64,000 bases of DNA, taken from Ralstonia sp. UBA689 (GTDB lineage Bacteria > Pseudomonadota > Gammaproteobacteria > Burkholderiales > Burkholderiaceae). The notes below the pieces were generated by a model that was not told the origin of the DNA, made no database searches, and saw only the letters and a list, made by a program, of their open reading frames with translations. The stretch is from contig NZ_DBMV01000031.1 of the NCBI RefSeq assembly GCF_002298975.1, positions 62,001 to 126,000 of the forward strand, read 5' to 3'. A program made the position numbers and the translations under genes. Of the stretch, positions 10,997-18,169 are shown piece by piece (the stretch's first letter is position 1; every line of letters starts with the position of its first letter).

Positions 10997-11672
10997 GCCA
11001 CCACGCTGCCCGCCGCCGGCCATCGGCGGCCTGACGCCGTTTTCCAGCGTCGACTGGCCGGGGCAACTGGCGGCGGTGGTGTTCATTGCGGGCTGCCCGT
11101 GGCGCTGCCACTACTGCCACAACCCGCACCTGCAGACGCGCGCGCGCACGCTGGATTGGGACGACGTACTGACCTTCCTGCAGCGCCGCCAGGGCTTGCT
11201 CGATGCTGTGGTGTTCTCCGGCGGCGAACCCCTGAGCGAGCCACGTCTGCCGCAACTGATGCGCGCCGTGCGGTCGCTCGGCTTCAAGGTGGGGCTGCAC
11301 ACCGGCGGCATCTACCCGGCGCACCTGGCAGACGCGCTGCCGCTGGTGGACTGGGTGGGTCTCGACATCAAGACCACCGCGCCGCGCTATGACGCACTGA
11401 CGGGCCGCCGCGGCAGCGCTGCGCCGGTCGATGCCTGCCTTGACTTGCTGCTGCGCAGCGGCTGCGCATTCGAGTGCCGCACCACGTGGGACCCGAGCTG
11501 GCTGCCCGAGCCGCAACTCCTTGCGCTGGCGCAAGACCTGAGCCTGCGCGGCGTGAAACACTATGCAATACAAGCCTATCGAAGTGCCCCCGGGACCCCG
11601 GTCATCACGTTGCCGAGCGAACGCACGCAAGGTGCATTGGCCGCCTGCTTCACTTCTTTCTCCTGCCGGTGA
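10959..11672 (+). CDS. nrdG: NrdG, radical-SAM activase of class III ribonucleotide reductase
   Basis: This 237-residue radical-SAM protein has the cluster motif CPWRCHYC (C46, C50, C53) and SGGEPL for SAM binding. NrdG cleaves S-adenosylmethionine to place the glycyl radical on NrdD; here the target would be the separate 58-residue protein encoded just before it. The GTG at 10959 is the likely start: AAGGGG lies 6 bases upstream and the start lies inside the preceding gene, giving tight coupling. The next gene starts 4 bases after its stop. It is longer than E. coli NrdG (154 aa) and resembles the single-domain activases annotated as NrdG2/PflA-like in other proteobacteria. Confidence 0.9.
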   Translation: MNAASLLKNAPAEPPRCPPPAIGGLTPFSSVDWPGQLAAVVFIAGCPWRCHYCHNPHLQTRARTLDWDDVLTFLQRRQGLLDAVVFSGGEPLSEPRLPQLMRAVRSLGFKVGLHTGGIYPAHLADALPLVDWVGLDIKTTAPRYDALTGRRGSAAPVDACLDLLLRSGCAFECRTTWDPSWLPEPQLLALAQDLSLRGVKHYAIQAYRSAPGTPVITLPSERTQGALAACFTSFSCR

Positions 11673-11676
11673 CACC

Positions 11677-12354
11677 ATGTCCGAGACCGTCGATATTGGC
11701 AGCCTGCTCAAACACACCGCTCTGTTCCAGGACTTCGATACCGACGACATGGCGGTGCTGGCACGCGACTGCCGCCAACTGCGCATTGCGCGCCATGACT
11801 TCGTTTTCAACCACGGCGATCGTGCCGACGGCTTCTATGTCGTGGCCGTCGGTGCGATCAAGCTGGTGCTGCCGGGGCCGCACGGGCAGCGCAAGGTGAT
11901 CGAATTCTTCGGGCCGGGCCAGTGCTTTGGCGAGCCCTTCATGTTCATCAACCAGCCCTATGCGGCCGATGCCCAGGCCATGGAAGACAGCCTGCTGGTC
12001 TGGATCGGCAAGCCGGCCATCGATGCCGCGCTTGACGTCCACCCGCACCTGGCGCGCCAGATGCTCGCGGGCCTGTCTTCACGGCTGCACACGCTGATGC
12101 GCGACATCGAGACCGTCAAGCTGCAAAGCGCCAATGAGCGTCTGATCGGCTATCTGCTCTCACTGCCACGCAAGCTGGACCGGGCGCGCTTTCCATGCAG
12201 CAAGAGCCTGGTGGCGTCCAAGCTGGGACTGGCGCCCGCCACGCTCTCGCGCGTGTTGCAGCAGTTGATTCGAGATGGGCTGATCCTGGTTGATGGGCGT
12301 GACGTGGTCATCCCCTGCACCACCGCCCTGCAGCGTCAGTTGCAGGCTGGGTAA
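11677..12354 (+). CDS. Crp/Fnr-family regulator, Dnr-like
   Basis: This 225-residue protein has a cyclic-nucleotide-type sensor fold (about 15-115, with GQCFGEPFMF at 81-90), a dimer helix and a winged helix-turn-helix (about 173-215). It lacks the N-terminal Cys cluster of FNR: its cysteines are at 32, 83, 174 and 214. It is therefore more like Dnr/NNR regulators, which respond to NO or low oxygen through heme or other means. The recognition helix reads APATLSRVLQQL. Ser and Arg are kept, but Ala replaces the Glu that contacts the G of TTGAT in FNR, so its target may differ somewhat. It starts 4 bases after nrdG and probably shares its transcript. It is the obvious in-window candidate for reading the TTG-N8-CAA boxes, though an unlinked FNR is equally possible. 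Confidence 0.82.
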   Translation: MSETVDIGSLLKHTALFQDFDTDDMAVLARDCRQLRIARHDFVFNHGDRADGFYVVAVGAIKLVLPGPHGQRKVIEFFGPGQCFGEPFMFINQPYAADAQAMEDSLLVWIGKPAIDAALDVHPHLARQMLAGLSSRLHTLMRDIETVKLQSANERLIGYLLSLPRKLDRARFPCSKSLVASKLGLAPATLSRVLQQLIRDGLILVDGRDVVIPCTTALQRQLQAG

Positions 12355-12392
12355 GCGATTACGGGGGTACGGCCCCGAACATGAAATTGCGG

Positions 12393-12413
12393 GCCACGGC
12401 GCGAAGCCGTGGC
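12393..12413. terminator. hairpin between converging genes
   Basis: GCCACGGC-GCGAA-GCCGTGGC is a perfect 8-bp stem in the 64-base gap between the Dnr-like gene and the converging DGC gene. There is no real U-run on either side, so termination is inferred from position and stability. Confidence 0.4.
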
Positions 12414-12418
12414 GCAAA

Positions 12419-12841
12419 TCAACCCTCAGACGCGGACAGCGAAGCGGGCTCCGCAGCGCCTGCGGCGTCGATCTTGCGCTGGAGCGTATCGACCGCCTCA
12501 TCCACCAGCGCGGCGGCGGCGACGAGTTCGTCCTCGCTGCAATCGGCGTGATACCGCTTTCTGGCACCGAGCTGGTTGAGTATCAGATGCACGTCGGCGG
12601 TCACGCCGGCCGTCGCCAAGCATGCCTTGACGCAGGCCAGTGCACAACCGTCGAGTGCCAGGATCGGCCGCCCGCTGCGCGCGGTCTTGACGAGCGCATG
12701 CACGCCACCGCCCACGCCACTGATGCAAGACATCTCTGCCCGGCCGCTGCGGTCGAGATCAACAGCCAGGCGGTTGGCCGCCTGTGCCACGCTCGAACAC
12801 CCCGAGCATGCATAGACCAGCGGCAAATGATGCGACGACAT
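12419..12841 (-). CDS. DGC-domain putative zinc/metal-binding protein
   Basis: This 140-residue Cys-rich protein carries the motifs of the DGC family (PF08859): C12 and C15 in YACSGC, C39 in SCISGVGG, and DGC at 64-66 followed by ALACVKAC (C70, C74). The pattern suggests a bound metal or Fe-S cluster, and the family has no established reaction. An upstream in-frame ATG exists, but the start at 12841 places the family's YACSGC block near the N-terminus and has GGAGGG before it. It is the last gene of the leftward run with ubiT, ubiV, ubiU and the NnrS-like gene, 36 bases after ubiT. A role in anaerobic metabolism is guilt by association. Confidence 0.72.
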   Translation of the reverse strand: MSSHHLPLVYACSGCSSVAQAANRLAVDLDRSGRAEMSCISGVGGGVHALVKTARSGRPILALDGCALACVKACLATAGVTADVHLILNQLGARKRYHADCSEDELVAAAALVDEAVDTLQRKIDAAGAAEPASLSASEG

Positions 12842-12877
12842 GGCAAACCCTCCCTCCGCGTGACTGGGCAATGTGCG

Positions 12878-13294
12878 CTAGCGCGACTGCCACCGCGCCA
12901 GCCACGCCGGCCGCGAAGCGGCATCGAGCCAGTTCTTGACGATCAGCCCCAGCTCGGTATCTCCGGCAATTTTGAGGCGGCGCTGGAAGAACAGCGTGTC
13001 GGCATCGGCAGTGCCGCGCATGAGCGCCAGGAAGTCGCCAACGTCTGCTCGCAACTCCAGCTCCGGCGCCTGCCCGGATAGCCGATGGAATGCGCCATTA
13101 CGGCAGCAGAAGCATGCGCGCAGGCCCAGGTCTTCCACCGTGATGGCAAAGCGCCGCCCATCAAGTTCGGGCGGCGGCGTCAGCCACGACAGGCGCCGCG
13201 CCGCGTCAAGCCCCAGCACGAACGGCAAGGAGGTCAGCGGCTCCGGCAAGCGGCGCGCAAACCGTACGAGGATGGCGGGTGGACGCAGCATCAT
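12878..13294 (-). CDS. ubiT: UbiT, SCP2-domain factor for O2-independent ubiquinone synthesis
   Basis: This 138-residue protein has one SCP2 sterol-carrier-type domain (for example FAITVEDLGLRACF, and LMRGTADADTLFFQRRLKIAGDTE at about 85-110), which binds lipid. In E. coli and Pseudomonas, UbiT works with UbiU and UbiV to make ubiquinone under anoxia, probably by holding the polyprenyl intermediates. The start is set at 13294, where ATGATG overlaps the ubiV stop as ATGA; an ATG at 13312 is possible but lies deep inside ubiV. The adjacent ubiV and ubiU genes make the assignment firm. Confidence 0.87.
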   Translation of the reverse strand: MMLRPPAILVRFARRLPEPLTSLPFVLGLDAARRLSWLTPPPELDGRRFAITVEDLGLRACFCCRNGAFHRLSGQAPELELRADVGDFLALMRGTADADTLFFQRRLKIAGDTELGLIVKNWLDAASRPAWLARWQSR

Positions 13295-14175
13295 GCCTGC
13301 GACTCCAGCCATTCGATGCCGGATCGGCCATGCCAGTAGCCGTTACAGCGGCCGATGCCATCTGGCGGCTGCACCTCGGGGGCAGGCTTGCCTTGGCGCA
13401 GGGCATCCAGCGCGGCAACTGCTTCGAGCGTGCCGCGCGATTGCGGGCTCACGCGCAACACATTCACGCCCAGGGCCGACAACGCCGGGGCCTGGTCCAG
13501 CACATCCAGGCACTGCCCAGACTGTGTCTGGATACCGTTGATGGCGAGAAACTCCTGTCCCTCGCGCGTGCGCACCGCAAGGCCGTCGGGATGCTCGATG
13601 CAGCGAAAGCCGCATTCGTCCTTGTTGAGGCGGAAGTGCCGCGCCGTGAAGCAGCGCGCAGAAAACGCCAGCGGCAGCCGCCCCCACACCATGGCTTCGA
13701 TCTCCAATGCACTGGGCTTCTCGCGCATCAGCTCAGCCAGGGTGGCCTGACTCATTTCCAGCGGCATGACCGCGCGTATTGCGCCCAGCCCGGCCAGCCA
13801 TTCGAGCGTGGCACCGTAGTAGCCATTGCAGTGCGGCCCGGCCACAAACGGCCGCCCGCCCAGAAGCCGCACGGCGCCAAGCTCGCCGACCTCCACGAGC
13901 CAGTCGTCCTGCTGGCAAAGCTGGCGCAGCGCGCGCGCCTCGGTGCTGGTTTCGATGAGCGTGCGCGTGGACAAGACGACGGATTTGCCTGCCGCGCGCA
14001 GCATGGCGGCAAGCGCCAGCCAGTCTTCGGTGCGCAGTTCGTGGCGGCGGCTGCAGACGGTTTCGCCCAGGTAGACGATATCGACCGGGCTGGCCGCCAC
14101 CTCGGCATAGAAATCCAGCGTGTTTTGACGTGGCCAGTAGTAAAGCAGCGGCCCCAATGAGATTTGGTAGGACAT
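13291..14175 (-). CDS. ubiV: UbiV, U32-family [4Fe-4S] protein for O2-independent ubiquinone synthesis
   Basis: This 294-residue U32 'peptidase'-family protein has the four cysteines that hold the [4Fe-4S] cluster in E. coli UbiV: C41 here (VYLGETVC), then C175, C188 and C192 in ARCFTARHF and NKDECGFRC. With UbiU it forms the heterodimer that hydroxylates the ubiquinone ring without O2, apparently using prephenate as oxygen donor. The start at 14175 (MSYQISLGP) matches family N-termini; an upstream in-frame ATG would run into ubiU. It is 19 bases after ubiU and overlaps ubiT by 4 bases, so the three form a coupled unit. Confidence 0.92.
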   Translation of the reverse strand: MSYQISLGPLLYYWPRQNTLDFYAEVAASPVDIVYLGETVCSRRHELRTEDWLALAAMLRAAGKSVVLSTRTLIETSTEARALRQLCQQDDWLVEVGELGAVRLLGGRPFVAGPHCNGYYGATLEWLAGLGAIRAVMPLEMSQATLAELMREKPSALEIEAMVWGRLPLAFSARCFTARHFRLNKDECGFRCIEHPDGLAVRTREGQEFLAINGIQTQSGQCLDVLDQAPALSALGVNVLRVSPQSRGTLEAVAALDALRQGKPAPEVQPPDGIGRCNGYWHGRSGIEWLESQA

Positions 14176-14194
14176 GATGTGCCGGAGAAAACGC

Positions 14195-15211
14195 CTATTT
14201 CCAGGGACGATCGAAGGCACCCTGTGTCACGTGTGCCCCTTCGGCATGCCGTACGAGCGCGGCTTGCCAGTCCGGCTTGGCCGAGAAGCGGGCCGGGTCC
14301 GCCAGCGCCGCATCCAGCGCAGCACGCAGCGTGGCTACCACCTGCGCAACGTAGGCCGGGCTGCGCTGGCGCCCTTCGATCTTGATGGCCGCCACCCCCA
14401 TGCCGATCAGCCTCGGCAGCAGGCTCAACGCGTTCAGGCTGGTCGGCTCTTCCAGTACATGATCGACCTCGCCATCGACCAGGAAGCGGCCCTTGCACAG
14501 CGTCGGATACCCCGCCGCCTCTCCGGGTGCGTAGCGGTCGATCAGGATGTCGTTCAGGCGCGCGTCGAGGTTGCCGTCACGCTCCATCCAGCGCACCGCA
14601 TGCGCGGGGGAACACACGCCCTTGTTGTTGGGCGAATCGCCCGTGGCGTATGACGACAGCAGGCAGCGCCCTTCGGCCATCACGCACAGGCTGCCAAAGC
14701 CGAATACCTCGATCTGCATCGAGGTCTGCCGGATCACGCGCTCCACCTCAGCCAGCGTCAGCACGCGCGGCAGCACCGCGCGGTGGATACCGAACTGCTC
14801 GCGCATCAACTCGATGGCATCTGCGTGCGTGGCCGAGCCCTGCACGGACAAGTGCAGCCGCAGCTCGGGATAGCGGTCACGCGCATAGGCCATCAGCCCA
14901 GGGTCGGCCAGGATCACGGCATCGGCGCCCAGCATGTAGGCCGCGTCGATGGCCATGCGCCACTCGATGCCCCGGCCGGCCTGCGGAAACGTGTTGATGG
15001 CAAACAGGACCTGCCTGCCCATGCTGTGCGCCAGCTCGACGCCCGTGCGGATATCCGCCTCGGTGAAATTAAGGCCGGCGAAGTTGCGCGCGTTGGTGGC
15101 GTTCTTCAGACCAAGGTAGACGGTGTCGGCCCCGGCGCTCAGGGCAGCCTTGAGCGCGGCAAGGCTACCTGCGGGGGCCACCAGTTCAATGGCGGGTGTG
15201 GTCGGTGTCAT
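14195..15211 (-). CDS. ubiU: UbiU, U32-family [4Fe-4S] protein for O2-independent ubiquinone synthesis
   Basis: This 338-residue U32-family protein opens with the family sequence IELVAPAGSLAALKAAL and continues with GADTVYLGLK. The cluster cysteines are C176 and C183 (GSLCVMAEGRC), C200 (NNKGVCSPAH) and C239 (YPTLCKGRF). Their spacing is identical to E. coli UbiU (169, 176, 193, 232), shifted by seven. Partnered with UbiV, it supplies ring hydroxylation when oxygen is absent, keeping ubiquinone available for nitrate respiration. The ATG at 15211 is the start that begins right at the conserved N-terminus; a long open extension upstream is a chance reading within the next gene. It lies 44 bases after the NnrS-like gene. 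Confidence 0.94.
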   Translation of the reverse strand: MTPTTPAIELVAPAGSLAALKAALSAGADTVYLGLKNATNARNFAGLNFTEADIRTGVELAHSMGRQVLFAINTFPQAGRGIEWRMAIDAAYMLGADAVILADPGLMAYARDRYPELRLHLSVQGSATHADAIELMREQFGIHRAVLPRVLTLAEVERVIRQTSMQIEVFGFGSLCVMAEGRCLLSSYATGDSPNNKGVCSPAHAVRWMERDGNLDARLNDILIDRYAPGEAAGYPTLCKGRFLVDGEVDHVLEEPTSLNALSLLPRLIGMGVAAIKIEGRQRSPAYVAQVVATLRAALDAALADPARFSAKPDWQAALVRHAEGAHVTQGAFDRPWK

Positions 15212-15255
15212 GCCGGCAGTCTGCGATGTGTCTGCCAGTGTGGTTTTGCGTTCGA

Positions 15256-16560
15256 TCAAGCGTTCGGTCGTGCGTGCGCAAAAGCTCGGGAGACCTGCCG
15301 GAAGATCAGCAACGCACGGCACAGTTGCCCCCCCAGCCAGAGTTGCGACAGCGCGAACAGCCCTCCGGCCGGTACGGTCATCGCCCCGGGGTGCAGCGGT
15401 ACCAGCAGCAACCCTGCCAACGCAAGCAGCAGGACACGGGCATGCCAGTGCTGCTGCCGCTCGCCAATCAAGGTCTGCATGGCGGGCAACCGTACGTGCC
15501 GCGGCACGCGCCTGCGCAAATGCATCCACACCATGAAGGGGATGATCTTGCCGAGCATGGCGTTGATCGGCAGCACACCGCCACCCACCAGAGCCAACAC
15601 GCCCATCCACCAGGCAACCGGCCAACCCGTCGGCAACCAGCGTGCCGCCAGACCGAGCACAGCCACCGTCAGCCAGGAGCCCGTCGCGCCCAGCCACAGC
15701 GGCCAGCCCGGATCGTGCCTGCGCCGTGCGCCGTACACCGCCCGCAGCCCGACGGCCGACAACGCACCCAGCGCGAGCCACGCCCACGTCTGCCAGAGCG
15801 CCGCGCCACCCAGCCAGCCAATTGCGCTGCCCAGCAGCAGCGGCGCCCACAGCCAGCCCGGCATCCACCGTTGCCAGCGGATCGGCAGACGCCGCGTCTG
15901 CCAGAACATCGGCAGCACCGTTGACGCTACACCGGCCAGCAATGTTGCCAGCCAACCGCCCAGCCCCCAGCCGACATGCAAATCCAGAAGCACCGGTGGC
16001 GGCGCGAACATCCCCAAACCAAGCACCGTGCTAAGGGTTGCGCCGCTGGTCAGCGTCAACAGCAGAGCCCAGCCAATGCGGCGCAAGGTGCGTACCGTGC
16101 CGGGCGCGGCTTGCGCCGCATGTGTCTGGCCGACACGCAAGCCTGCCAGGATCAGCAAGGCGGCTGGAATGGCCAGCAGCGGTGCGCCAAACCACGCTGC
16201 CAGCGCAAAGGCGGAACGCCCCACCCCAAGAAAGCCCGCGTCCAGCGCAACCGCCGTCGCCACACAGGTTGCGGCCACGCAGGGCGAGACCCAACGCGCA
16301 CCCGGCACCGGCACACCCGCCACCACGGGAAACAACTGAAAGAGCGCGCCCAGCATTGCGGGCAGCAACGTCCCCACGGCCAGCGCGTGAACCAGCGCCA
16401 GCGTGAGCGGTGCAAAGCGATCCGGCAATCCATTCGCAGGCCCAAACGCCAGCAGCAACCCCGCCGCCGCGCCGACCCACGGCACGGGCAGCAGACAGCC
16501 GAACACGACGCCCGGGGCGGGCATGCGTTCGTAGAAGAGCGTTGGGGCAGGTTGTGTCAT
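15256..16560 (-). CDS. polytopic membrane protein, NnrS/heme-copper-oxidase-I-like
   Basis: This 434-residue, very hydrophobic protein has about twelve membrane segments and two similar halves, each with a His in a transmembrane helix: LALVHALAVGTLLPAML (H58) and LDLHVGWGLGGWLATLL (H195). The H-x-x-x-G-x-L pattern recalls NnrS and the heme-copper oxidase subunit I superfamily, where such His residues bind heme. I cannot assign it to NnrS proper from the sequence alone. It heads the leftward run NnrS-like-ubiU-ubiV-ubiT-DGC, with an FNR-like box just upstream. That points to a role in anaerobic or NO-related respiration, perhaps heme or copper handling or NO tolerance. The start is followed by a normal membrane-protein N-terminus. 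Confidence 0.7.
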   Translation of the reverse strand: MTQPAPTLFYERMPAPGVVFGCLLPVPWVGAAAGLLLAFGPANGLPDRFAPLTLALVHALAVGTLLPAMLGALFQLFPVVAGVPVPGARWVSPCVAATCVATAVALDAGFLGVGRSAFALAAWFGAPLLAIPAALLILAGLRVGQTHAAQAAPGTVRTLRRIGWALLLTLTSGATLSTVLGLGMFAPPPVLLDLHVGWGLGGWLATLLAGVASTVLPMFWQTRRLPIRWQRWMPGWLWAPLLLGSAIGWLGGAALWQTWAWLALGALSAVGLRAVYGARRRHDPGWPLWLGATGSWLTVAVLGLAARWLPTGWPVAWWMGVLALVGGGVLPINAMLGKIIPFMVWMHLRRRVPRHVRLPAMQTLIGERQQHWHARVLLLALAGLLLVPLHPGAMTVPAGGLFALSQLWLGGQLCRALLIFRQVSRAFAHARPNA

Positions 16561-16611
16561 GGGTGGCCGATGTCAGTGTCCTCACGCTAGCCGAAGCGGG
16601 ACAGCGCCTGT

Positions 16612-16625
16612 TTGATGTGCATTAA
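16612..16625. promoter_or_regulatory. FNR-like box upstream of the NnrS-like/ubiUVT run
   Basis: TTGAT-GTGC-ATTAA differs from the FNR consensus by one base in the right half. It is centred about 58 bases before the leftward gene start at 16560, consistent with a class II site at -41.5 if transcription starts near 16577. It is about 180 bases before narK1, so the leftward operon is the likelier target. No -10 was assigned. Confidence 0.5.
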
Positions 16626-16804
16626 GGCTCCAACGAGATCGGCTTCAACGATGGGCAACATCCGGGTTCCGCAAGCGTCGCCCCTGTCGAAGGAACTAGC
16701 CCGGTCGACCCGCCTTGGGCACGCACGCCCTCCTCCAGCGACGAATAGACGCACGCGGGTGGCGGCCCTACGCTGGCCTTGCCAATTCGAGCACTGGGTC
16801 AGAC

Positions 16805-18121
16805 ATGTCCACCGCTACCGTCCACTCTCAATCCGCCGTACCGCAAACCGTCGTCGCGCCACGCGCCTACCTGGTACTGGCTTCCAGCACCTTCGCCTTC
16901 ACCATCTGCTTTGCGGTGTGGACGATGTTCGCCATCCTCGGGATTCCGCTGCAGAAACAACTGGGGCTTTCCGAAACCGAATTCGGGCTGATTGCCTCGA
17001 TGCCCGTGTTGACGGGCTCGCTGGTGCGCGTGCCGCTGGGCATGTGGACGGACCGCTTCGGCGGGCGCATCGTGTTCTTCCTGCTGATGCTGGCAACGGT
17101 TGTGCCGATCTGGTTTGTTGCCGATGCTACGCGCCTCTGGCAGTTCCTGCTGCTCGGCGCGCTGGTGGGCCTGGTCGGCGGGTCGTTCTCGGTGGGCACG
17201 CCATACGTCGCACGCTGGTTCCCCAAGAAGCGCCAAGGCTTTGCCATGGGCATCTTCGGTGCAGGCAACGCGGGCGCGGCACTCAACAAGTTCGTTGCGC
17301 CAGCGCTGGTGCTTGCCGCCGGCACGTGGACCGTGGTGCCGCGCGTGTATGCGGTTGCCATGCTCATCACCGCGCTGCTGTTCTGGTTCGGCTCGGCCAC
17401 CAACCCGGCGCACGCCACGGGCAAATCCGTCTCGCTGGGCGAGCAGTTGCGCGTGATGAAAGACCCGCGCGTCTGGCGCTATGCGCAGTATTACTCCGTG
17501 GTGTTCGGCGGATACGTAGGGCTGTCGCTGTGGCTCACGCGCTACTACGTCTCGGAATACGGCTTCTCGATCAAGACCGCGGCGTTCCTGGCAGCCTGCT
17601 TTTCGCTGCCGGGCGGCGTGCTGCGCGCGGTGGGCGGCTGGCTGTCAGACCGCTACGGCGCCTACCGCACCACCTGGGCGGTGATGTGGGTGTGCTGGGT
17701 GGCGTTCTTCCTGCTGAGCTATCCGCCAACGCAGCTCACCATCAACAGCACACATGGCCCTCTGGATTTCCACATCGGCCTGTCGCCCGTGATGTTCACC
17801 GTGCTGATGGGCGTGGTGGGCGTAGCAATGGCCATCGGCAAGGCTTCGGTCTTCAAGTTCATCTCCAACGATTTCACCGACAACATCGGCGCGGTTTCTG
17901 GCGCCGTGGGTCTGGCCGGTGGCCTGGCGGGGTTCGTGCTGCCGATCCTGTTCGGCGTGCTGGTCGACCTCACGGGCATCCATTCCACCTGCTTCATGTT
18001 GCTGTACGGCGCCGTTTGCGTGAGCCTGGTGTGGATGCACTTCAGCTTCCGCAACAGCGCGCAGGCCACCACGGCCGCCGCACAAGCCCCGCACGCCGCA
18101 CTCGCCCAACGCGCCGCCTGA
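16805..18121 (+). CDS. narK1: nitrate transporter, NarK1 type
   Basis: This 438-residue major-facilitator protein has about 12 membrane segments. The nitrate/nitrite porter features are FWFGSATNPAHATGK and the glycine-rich signature helices GIFGAGNAGAALNKFVAPAL and FTDNIGAVSGAVGLAGGL. NarK1-type proteins of Paracoccus and Cupriavidus are proton-nitrate symporters that start nitrate uptake. It begins just after GGTCAGAC with no strong ribosome binding site; an in-frame ATG at 16715 is less likely because the N-terminus would be unusually long. It is followed after 48 bases by the NarK2-type gene. Together they match the two-porter arrangement upstream of narGHJI known in other denitrifiers. 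Confidence 0.9.
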   Translation: MSTATVHSQSAVPQTVVAPRAYLVLASSTFAFTICFAVWTMFAILGIPLQKQLGLSETEFGLIASMPVLTGSLVRVPLGMWTDRFGGRIVFFLLMLATVVPIWFVADATRLWQFLLLGALVGLVGGSFSVGTPYVARWFPKKRQGFAMGIFGAGNAGAALNKFVAPALVLAAGTWTVVPRVYAVAMLITALLFWFGSATNPAHATGKSVSLGEQLRVMKDPRVWRYAQYYSVVFGGYVGLSLWLTRYYVSEYGFSIKTAAFLAACFSLPGGVLRAVGGWLSDRYGAYRTTWAVMWVCWVAFFLLSYPPTQLTINSTHGPLDFHIGLSPVMFTVLMGVVGVAMAIGKASVFKFISNDFTDNIGAVSGAVGLAGGLAGFVLPILFGVLVDLTGIHSTCFMLLYGAVCVSLVWMHFSFRNSAQATTAAAQAPHAALAQRAA

Positions 18122-18169
18122 TCCTTGATTGCGCCGCGCCGGCCTGGCGCGGCTTTGCTGGAGCTCATC

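Noticed and set aside
15212..15955. N-terminal extension of ubiU by about 250 codons
   Set aside because: The extension only reads a different frame of the NnrS-like gene. The conserved UbiU N-terminus begins at the ATG at 15211.
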